From Cryptomeria japonica (Eukaryota > Streptophyta > Pinopsida > Cupressales > Cupressaceae), in assembly GCF_030272615.1 (NCBI RefSeq), contig NC_081407.1, forward strand, positions 438,555,230 through 438,619,229: a DNA stretch of 64,000 nt, in the 5' to 3' direction. Made by a program: the position numbers and the translations under genes. Numbering within the stretch: position 1 is the first letter of the stretch; the number at the start of each line of letters is the position of its first letter. Shown piece after piece: positions 56,837-64,000 of the stretch. Under the pieces are notes generated by a model, which was not told the origin of the DNA, did no database searches, and saw only the letters and a list, made by a program, of their open reading frames with translations.

Positions 56837-57874
56837 ATGATGAAGAGGGAAGGTCCAAAGTTTAACAGAGAAAATTTTAGTATATGGAAAGACAGAATGA
56901 AGATATACATTAGAAGCATGGGTGCTCAACATTGGAGCTATGTTGAGAATGCCTATGTTGCCCCTACTGGTACTCTCACCGATGACCAAAAGAGAGAGAT
57001 GCAAGAGAATGGGCAAGTCATGGAAGCCCTAATTAGTAGTTTATCTGACATTGAGTTTATTGATGCCCAAGATAAGGTAAATCCCAAAGAGGTATGGGAT
57101 ACTCTTGAAAATATCTATGGCGGTGATGAGCATGTAAAACAACCTAAGGAAGAAAGCCTTAGAGAGAAGTTTGAAGATATGCAGATGGATGAAGGCGAGA
57201 CCATTCAACAGTATGGAATAAGAATCAAAACCATTGTTGGAGATATCAAGAGTGTAGGTGGTAAAATAGAAGATTCCACTATGGTAAGCAAAGTCCTGAG
57301 ATCCCTTTTGTTGGTCTATGCAATAAGGGTTGTTGCTATTCAGGAGTTGAGATCAATAGACAAGACTAAGGTATCCCTAGACTCCATCATTGCAAAGTTG
57401 ACAGCCTCTGAGCTAAATAGTTTTGATGGCATTGTTCAAAAGACTGAATCAACTTTTAAAGCTTCTGTTGTACCATCCAGAAAAGGAAAAGAAGCTAGCA
57501 CTAGTGGTGAACCAAGACAGAGCAGAGAAATGGATGATGAGGAGATTCTGATGGCATTTGAAGCTCTCCTTGCCAGGAAACTTCCTAAAGGAACTGGCAA
57601 ATACAGAGGTAAGCTACCTTTGAAATTCTTTTCTTGTAACCGGATAGGACATATTGTTGTAAACTATCCTAATGGCGACAACAAGGACAAACTAGAAAAG
57701 TTCAAGAAATTCAAAGGAGGAAACCAGAGAAACTATTTTGTGGCAGTTGATGAAGGTGTCATAGATGAGGAATCAGAGGATGAAAAAAATGAAGATATTG
57801 TGTTTGTTGTTGTCAAGGAAGATGTGTCAGACAAGAAGGCTCTTGTCTCCCAGTTTGATAATTCCAATGAGTAG
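56837..57874 (+). CDS. copia gag
   Basis: 345 codons from ATG 56837 (a second in-frame ATG is at 56840). The capsid region has KFNRENFSIWKDRMKIYI, ALISSLSDIEFID and EVWDTLENIYGG, the usual UBN2/DUF4219-type gag of copia elements. The zinc knuckle at about 57625-57665 is decayed: FFSCNRIGHIVVNYP keeps one C and the H but lacks the first and last cysteines. The tail is acidic. The frame ends in TAG at 57872 directly before protease (IIDSGCSHHMTG) in the same frame, so gag-pol was probably one polyprotein and this stop is a mutation. Confidence 0.85.
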   Translation: MMKREGPKFNRENFSIWKDRMKIYIRSMGAQHWSYVENAYVAPTGTLTDDQKREMQENGQVMEALISSLSDIEFIDAQDKVNPKEVWDTLENIYGGDEHVKQPKEESLREKFEDMQMDEGETIQQYGIRIKTIVGDIKSVGGKIEDSTMVSKVLRSLLLVYAIRVVAIQELRSIDKTKVSLDSIIAKLTASELNSFDGIVQKTESTFKASVVPSRKGKEASTSGEPRQSREMDDEEILMAFEALLARKLPKGTGKYRGKLPLKFFSCNRIGHIVVNYPNGDNKDKLEKFKKFKGGNQRNYFVAVDEGVIDEESEDEKNEDIVFVVVKEDVSDKKALVSQFDNSNE

Positions 57875-58759
57875 ATCATTGACAGTGGTTGTTCTCACCA
57901 TATGACTGGTGACCGGAGCAAGTTTCTATCCTTGGAAGAGTATGATGGTGGTGTGGTTCGCTTTGGCAATGACGCACCATGCATGGTCAAAGGAAGAGGG
58001 TCCATCTCTCTAAATGGAAAGAGTAGTGCTGACAATGTGTATTGGGTTGATGGTCTTAGACACAACCTTCTGAGTGTTGCCCAGCTGAATGACAGTGGCC
58101 TCACTCTAGAATTCAAGAATGGAGTTTGCAGAATCAAAGGAAAGAATGGTGAATTGGTGGCCACCGTCCTGCAGACCAAAGGTAACCTATTTTAGTTGAA
58201 TGCAAATATAAGTACATGTCTTATGGCTAAATTTGATGATAGCTAGATATGGCATAGGAGACTCTGCCACGCAAACTTTGATAGCATTGTGAAGGCTAGT
58301 AAGATCAAGGCAGTTAGAGGGTTGTTGATGCTAAGAAAACTAGATATTACCTTGTGCAAAGAGTGTCAATTGGGGAAAATGTCTTCCTTAGCCTTTAAAG
58401 GTAAATCTTTCACTGCTGACAATTTGCTTGATCTTGTGCATACTGATTTGTGTGGTCTTATGAAAATTAGAAGTGTGCAGGGTGATAGGTACTTCATGAT
58501 TCTCACTGATGACTGCTCAAGAATGATGTGGGTCACATTCTTGAAAGACAAGTCTAAAGCCTTTGTAAAGTTCAAAGCTTTCAGAGCAGTAGTGGAGAAG
58601 GAAAGTGGTAAAATGATCAAGTGTCTGAGAACTGATCAAGGAGGGGAATTCACTTCCGGTGAATTCAACAAGTACTGTGAAGAACATGGCATCAAGAGGC
58701 AACTGTCTGCCCCCCGGACTCCACAATAGAATGGCCTAGCAAAGAGGAATAACCGGACT
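57875..58759 (+). pseudogene. copia protease and integrase
   Basis: Same frame as gag. The protease begins IIDSGCSHHMTG with the DSG site, followed by LRHNLLSVAQL. Stops: TAG at 58193 and 58244, then the integrase finger WHRRLCH...CKECQLGK. The core has the first two catalytic aspartates, VHTDLCG and RTDQGGEF, and then TAG at 58727. Just after it, the third catalytic site reads [10 protein letters not shown] where copia integrases normally have NGxxER, so the glutamate is replaced by lysine. Confidence 0.88.
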
Positions 58760-60588
58760 GTGGTTGAAGTAGCTAGAACCATGTTGATTCAAGGAAAGGT
58801 AGCTCACACCTCTTGGAGAGAAGCGGTGAGCACTGCAGTCTACACAATGAACTGGGTACTCATCAAGAAAGGTAAGGATAAAACTCCTTATGAGTATTGG
58901 ACCTGTAAGACACTTGTGGTTAGCTACTTTAGAGTGTTTGGTAGCAAATGTTACAACAAGAGGAGTGAATACCAGAGCAAATTTGATGCGAAATGTGATG
59001 AGAGAATATTCCTAGGATATTCCACCAAGAGAAAAGCTCTCAAGTGTTTCAACAATAGGACTCAGAGAATTTTGGAAAGCATCAATGTAAGAGTTGATGA
59101 AACCTCTGAGAAAACTGATGAAACCTCTGAGAAAACTGATGAAACCGGCAGTGAGCAAGCGGTAAATGAATCGATTGTAACCATCTGGGAACCGGTTGTC
59201 AGTCAACCAAGTGCCAGTAATAGTGTTCCTACACCGGTAGATGTAGATGTTGATACTGATGGAGATGAGGATGAAGAAGAAAAGGAAGAGGAATCCATTA
59301 AGACCATTCCTCGGTATGTCAAGCTAAATCATGATCCTAAGCAGATCATAGGAGATAAGGATGCAGGAATCCTTACAAGAAGAAAGGTCAGAGAAAACTC
59401 ATGTATGATCTCTGAATTTGAGCCTAAATCATTCAAAGAGGCCCATAAAGATGAAGACTGGATCAAGGCAATGGAAGAGGAACTTGACCAGATAGAGAAA
59501 AATGGTACATGGTCTTTGGTACCCAGACCGGAGCATAAAAATGTCATTGGTACCAAATGGGTTTTCAGAATTAAGCTGAATGAGGATGGCATAGTGATTA
59601 GGAACAAAGCCAGATTGGTGTGCAAAGGATATGCTCAAGAAGAAGGAGAAGACTATGGAGAAACATTTGCTCCTGTAGCCAGATTGGAAGGAGTCTGTAT
59701 GCTTCTTGCATATGCAGCTTTTAAAGGTTTCAAAGTATATCAAATGGATGTAAAATCTGCATTCCTAAATGGTGTACTTGAAGAGGAGGTGTATATTGAG
59801 CAACCATATGGGTTTGCCCTATCTGAAGACAGTGACATGGTATGTAGGCTACATAAAGCCTTATATGGTCTAAAGCAGGCACCTAGAGCATGGTATGAAC
59901 ATCTGCATTCCCATCTTGTGAAGATTGGATTTGAGAGAACAAGTGAAGATAACAATATCTATTTGAAGTCTGAAGGAGATCAGATCCTGATCTATGAGGT
60001 ATTTGTTGATGACATTATCTTTGGTGGAGATGACAAGATGAGTCATGAGTTTGTGGATGAGATGAAGAAAGAGTTTGAAATGTCACTCATAGGGGAGATT
60101 AAATTCTTCATTGGATTGCAGATCCAGCAGATAAAAGATGGAATCTTTATCACTCAGTCCAAGTATGTCAAAGAGGTGTTGAAGACCTTTGGCATGGAAG
60201 ATAGCAAACCAGTTGGTACTCTGGTGGTGACCGGTTGTAAACTATCCAAAGAAGATGACTCAGCATTGGTTGATGAGAAGGAATACTGATCAATGATTCG
60301 TAAGTTGCATTATGTAGTGCATAGCAGACTGGATATTGCGCATGTAGTTGGCATCACTGCAAGATTCCAGAAAAGCCCAAGAGAATCCCACTTGGTTGCA
60401 GTCAAGTGGATTCTTAGGTATCTGAAGGGAACTGTTGACTATGGATTGTGGTATCCATATAGCAAGGATTTCAACTTGAAAGTATACACAGATGCTGATT
60501 GGGCAAACAATATAGATGACCGGAAAAGCACAACCGGTGGTAGACTGGTCTCATGGATGAGTAAGAAGCAGAGTATGTTGCAGCTTTC
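58760..60588 (+). pseudogene. copia integrase C-terminus, reverse transcriptase and RNase H start
   Basis: After the integrase tail and an acidic linker with a duplicated DETSEKT stretch, RT starts at about 59450. Motifs: [60 protein letters not shown] and [10 protein letters not shown] (the YVDD box is FVDD here). A TGA at 60287 stands where CGA is expected (KEY-stop-SMIRKL). The frame then continues into RNase H: LKVYTDADWANNIDDRKSTTGG. At about 60570 a short deletion fuses KKQS to sequence coding EYVAAF and shifts the frame. Confidence 0.9.
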
Positions 60589-60906
60589 ATGAACTGCACT
60601 CAGACAATTTGGATGAAGCATGTATTAAATGGCTTCAAAATTCCTGTATCTGAACCGGTAAGTATATTTTCTGACAATACTAGTGCAATTAATATCTCCA
60701 AGAATCCAGTTTTACATTCTAGAACCAAGCACTTTGAGCTTAAGTATCATTTCTTGAGGGAAAAGGTTCAGAACAAAGAGATTGCACTGGAACATGTTTC
60801 CAGTCAGGAGCAATTAGCAGACATATTCACCAAGCCTCTCCCAAAGGCTACATTTATGTACTTAAGAGGTGAATTAGGGGTGTTTCCCCTTCAGGAGGTA
60901 ATTTAA
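60589..60906 (+). pseudogene. copia RNase H C-terminal part
   Basis: Continues from the shifted frame: NCTQTIWMKHVLNGF, IFSDNTSAINISKNPV, SRTKHFELKYHFLREKV and QLADIFTKPLP, the standard copia pol end, then a stop at 60904. The DNTSAI aspartate and the other C-terminal motifs are kept. The upstream motif SCVALSTAEA expected here is missing through the deletion. Confidence 0.9.
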
Positions 60907-61140
60907 AGGTATATGTTCCACATCAGTCAGGTATTGCATAGTCAAATTTTTCTTCAGGATTGATGTGTTGAAGGATGCTACTCCTCAGGGGGAGCAGCAT
61001 AATGGAATAGGGAAGCTTGTGCCTCCACTTTGGCATTGTTGTCAAAAGGGGAGAAGATGTGAAGAAGAGAAGATATCTATAGAAATTGGGGGAGAAGATG
61101 TGAAGCAGAGAGATATCTTTGTATATTGCCATCAATGCCA
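60907..61140 (+). other. copia region between pol and 3' LTR
   Basis: Contains two related AAAAGGGGAGAAGATGTGAAG / GGGGGAGAAGATGTGAAG blocks, so part of this spacer, including the polypurine-like stretch, is duplicated. No protein-coding feature is recognised. Confidence 0.6.
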
Positions 61141-61151
61141 AAGGGGGAGAT
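61141..61151 (+). other. Polypurine tract of the copia element
   Basis: AAGGGGGAGA followed by T directly precedes the 3' LTR start TGTTGGCA, as expected for plus-strand priming. Confidence 0.9.
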
Positions 61152-62630
61152 TGTTGGCATTATGTGAACCGGTATGAGGACATAATGACATTGTATGTTG
61201 TCATTGATGTCAATATGCTGAAGAGGTGAGAACCCGCATATGTGAGAACTGGTGTAACACTGTGAACCGGCATTTGTGCCAAAGTGAAGCGGTGTGTTTG
61301 TTCAAGGTGAACCGACATTTGGTTATGGGAATCGGCACATGGAAGTGTTGTATGACTATCAGTTGGTAGTCTCAACTTCAAGGTTTCCGGTTGAAGTCCT
61401 TCAAGCCTGTGTGGCTCAACCGATGACTTTGTGTGATGAATTAGCATGGTAATGAAGAACAAATCGTGTTGCCATGTAAGCCTTGTGCGCGTGAAGGATC
61501 TTGTATGAAGGAGGTTGTTCCTATCTACCTTGGGAATGTGCGAAGTCTGTAAATGGTGATAACATGTGATGGGTTATCAGCGGCTATGAAATCAGTGGAA
61601 AATGGGCGATGGAGATTGGATCAAGACTGTTGCATTTAATGCAGTGTGCTCAACAGTCAGGATTGAATCATTTGAATTTCTTAAGCTAACATGTTTTAGG
61701 GTTTAGGGTTTATGCTACCGACCTATCTATTTTCCTATAAGGTTAATGTTGTGATTCTTTTTGAGGTTGTTGGAAAAATTTGTATGTTTGTATCCAAGAG
61801 AAGGGATACGTGATTCTTGCCAGACCAAAGGAGAGAAGTGATACCTGTAGAGTGTAAGTGCAGAAGGTGAAGAGGAGCTTAAGCGGATCTGCATTGGCAT
61901 TGAGTGTTGTTACCAGATCATTGTAATACCTGTTGATCTCTAACCACCTCAACAATTGGAAAATCCCTTAACAGGGTAACTTTAATAGGCTTGTTGTAAA
62001 TCCTTTAACAGGGTGACTCAAAATAATTGAGTTCTTGAAATCCTCTAACAAGGTAACCTTTAACAGGGTTTAACCCTTAACTGGGTATTCTTGCCATCCC
62101 TTAATCGGGTGATCCCTAACAGGATCAGTTCCTAACAGAACCTATTATATCAGTCTTTAACCGGACAAGGCTCCTAACAGAGTAGACTTCTAAAGAGTTC
62201 AAAAACAAGCTTGTGAGTATTCATCCCCACCGTGGTTTTTCTTAGTTGGGTTTCCATGTGAAAAATATGTGTGTTATGTGTGATGTCTTCCTCATGTGAT
62301 GTTTTGTTGTTTTCTATCAAGTGGTAAATCATGTTGATCTAGTTGCTCATAAGTATATCTTTGATGGTAGATTACTTGTTCATGTATTAGGGTGAAATGG
62401 AAATGAAGTGTTAGAGTATATGAGAAGATAGATATCAACCAGTTCATGCTTGTCTCAGTTATTCTGGGTTTTTGCCAGTTGTACTCTGTTTTAGGACCAG
62501 TGTTACTGTTTGTCTATCAATGCATAGTGTCTGCTGACAAACCATTTTAAGAGTGTGTTTTTTCTGTACTGATTCACCCCCCCCTCTCTCAATACCAGTT
62601 TGGTACTATTCTTTCATCATTGAGTTATCA
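61152..62630 (+). repeat. 3' LTR of the copia element (1,479 bp)
   Basis: TGTTGGCATTATGTGAACCG ... TGAGTTATCA, followed by target duplication TGGGA. It is slightly longer than the 5' LTR, mainly through small gaps such as an extra AGGATCAGTTCCTAAC segment near 62118. Confidence 0.95.
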
Positions 62631-62635
62631 TGGGA

Positions 62636-63317
62636 AGTGTTATGCTATGGACAACAGAGAAGTGCCAGTGATAGGTACAATGAAAGATGTGGAAGTAAAA
62701 ATAGCAGCATTCCTTGAAGCAACATATAAGATGGATGTCATAGTAATTGATGCAAAACCTCACTATGGCATGTTGTTATCTAGACAGTGGGCTGCAACAG
62801 TACATGGAAATGTTCAGTTGGATTTGTCATATGCTACTATCCTAATCAATGGAAGCCAGGTTAAGTTGTATAGAGAACCACGTGCCCCTAGGGTAATTGA
62901 GAAAATAGATCCTAGTATGCTAAACTGTATGATTGATGTGGATCTTGATAATTTTAGAATACAACCAATTTTACCTCAGTTGAAGAATACTCATTCTATT
63001 GTGACTGAATTGGAATCTCAACAGCATGATTTGTGGCATATCTATTTTGATGGAGCTTGCTCTAAGGAAGGATCTGGAGTAGGAGTTCTGTTTGTATCCC
63101 CATCAGGTATAACCTTCAAATATTCCTTTTTGCTAGCCTTTCAATGTACAAACAACACTGCTGAATATGAAGCCTTGTTATTGGGGCTTGAAGTTGCAAA
63201 AAGGCATGGGATTTAGTTGTTAAGAGTGCTAGGAGATTCAGAGTTGGTTGTTTCTCAGGTTAGATCTAAGTATGCATCTAAAAATGATCGTTTGAAAAGA
63301 TATAAGCATGTAGTGTG
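62636..63317 (+). pseudogene. Second gypsy element: end of protease and extra RNase H
   Basis: Resumes the host frame of 55303: GKCYAMDNREVPVIGTMKDV, YGMLLSRQW and the YATILINGSQVKLYREPRAP stretch, each with a counterpart in the first gypsy element. RNase H follows with IYFDGACSKEGSGVGVLF, NTAEYEALLLGLEVA and, past a TAG at 63214, LGDSELVVSQVRSKYASK. It stops at RYKHVV, where a new LTR begins. RNase H again precedes the RT position. Confidence 0.87.
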
Positions 63318-64000
63318 TGTAGACACCTAAAATTGTCCAGTCTAATTAAATAAATATTTTATTTATTTAATTATCTAAGCTTAATTCTTCTATTAATTAA
63401 ATAAATCTTTATTTATTTAATTAATTCATTTATCCTCTTCTAGCCTTATTTCTCATTTAAATAAATATATTTATTTATTTAAATTATCATTTTCCTAAAT
63501 TAAATAAATATCTTATTTATTTAATTGATCCCACTTCTTCAATTAATTAAATAAATCTTTATTTATTTAATTAATTCATTAGCCTTTTCTACCCATGACA
63601 CATGTCATTCATCTCTTAATTCATACACTACCTACCACTTTCATTATTTTATTATTTCTTTTACCTACCCTCTAATCATAGCCGACCTCCTTTTACACCT
63701 CTCAATCTTATCCCTCCATTTCATATAGTGTTTTCTATATAAGGAGATGCTTCCTTCATTATCAAACCCTAATGACTTAATTAATTGACTACACTACGAT
63801 CCTACTTGCAAACCACATTCCGTTCTTTGTTGAGCTCTTGTGCATATAAAATCTGAGAGCAAATATATCAAGCAAGATCAATGGAGATAGGAAGAATGGA
63901 GATCAAAACCCTATTGGACATGTGATGGTATAATCTTTGTGATTTCATGTGATTTGCATTGTCTTAGGTAATCTTCATATGTTATGGTGGATCTTTGTTG
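63318..64000 (+). repeat. Start of another LTR, running off the window
   Basis: Gypsy coding text ends and TGTAGACACCTAAAATTGTC begins, an LTR-like TG start. It holds five ATTAAATAAAT...ATTTATTTAAT hairpins (63341-63575), then a TATA box TCTATATAAGG at about 63734-63744 and a leader-like region. The right end is outside the window, so type and length are unknown. The exact first base could be 63316 or 63318. Confidence 0.65.
63734..63744 (+). promoter_or_regulatory. TATA box in the terminal LTR
   Basis: TCTATATAAGG is a near-consensus plant TATA box about 417 bp from the LTR start. Transcription would be expected to begin about 30 bp downstream, marking the U3/R border. Confidence 0.55.

Larger units (their letters stand above)
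55304..62630 (+). mobile_element. Ty1/copia LTR retrotransposon, complete but defective
   Basis: 7.3 kb with LTRs at both ends, target duplication TGGGA at 55299-55303 and 62631-62635, an initiator-methionine-type primer site at 56768 and a polypurine tract at 61141. The internal order gag-protease-integrase-RT-RNase H is that of Ty1/copia. gag-pol is one frame from 56837 to about 60570, broken by four TAG and one TGA codons, then by a deletion in RNase H. It is inserted in the protease of the second gypsy element. Confidence 0.97.
52055..63317 (+). mobile_element. Second Tat-like Ty3/gypsy element, split by a copia insertion and truncated
   Basis: gag and the start of protease (52336-55303) resume after the copia element at 62636 with the rest of protease and the extra RNase H, ending near 63317 where an unrelated LTR begins. 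RT, classical RNase H and integrase are not in the window; they were either lost or lie beyond that LTR. Protein text matches the first gypsy element in order and many motifs but is clearly divergent. All coding pieces from 52336 to 55303 are in one frame, broken only by stop codons. Confidence 0.88.

Overview
The window is plant nuclear DNA, most likely from a gymnosperm or another seed plant with a very large, repeat-filled genome. The reasons are low gene density, AT-rich spacers, nested Ty3/gypsy and Ty1/copia elements, a plant-type LINE, and one intron-containing D-type cyclin gene. The species cannot be named from the sequence alone.

Layout. 1-3.5 kb: AT-rich spacer and a decayed tandem array (monomer about 260 bp, changing to about 100 bp). 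3.5-4.3 kb: a low-copy-looking segment with a 51-codon ORF I do not recognise. 5361-13374: a complete LINE bounded by a perfect 17-bp target-site duplication. It carries ORF1 (DUF4283-like plus zinc knuckle), ORF2 (endonuclease, RT, zf-RVT, RNase H) and an unexpected third ORF; both ORF junctions read ATGA. 13.4-17.4 kb: AT-rich spacer. 17842-19786: a six-exon cyclin D gene of about 367 residues with LxCxE, the only ordinary host gene I can support. 20-27 kb: spacer with old repeats and a minus-strand LINE ORF1 relic. 27044-43502: a 16.5-kb minus-strand Ty3/gypsy element of Tat-like type with two 5,003-bp LTRs, each containing a 1,055-codon ORF. 43.5-47.2 kb: minus-strand copia LTR pieces and a possible LINE tail. 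47154-50017: an array of a 20-bp, nearly palindromic unit present in both orientations. 50.1-63.3 kb: a second, plus-strand Tat-like gypsy element, split by a complete copia element (55304-62630, TSD TGGGA) and cut off at about 63318 by the start of another LTR.

The strongest candidates for something undescribed are four. First, the protein gene inside the LTRs of the gypsy element. Second, the three-ORF LINE with overlapping ATGA junctions. Third, the self-complementary 20-bp satellite. Fourth, the LINE's nonsense mutations, all of them TAG, which fits deamination of methylated CHG sites. All retroelement reading frames except the left-LTR ORF carry disabling changes. Family assignments rest on motifs read by eye; no database search was possible.
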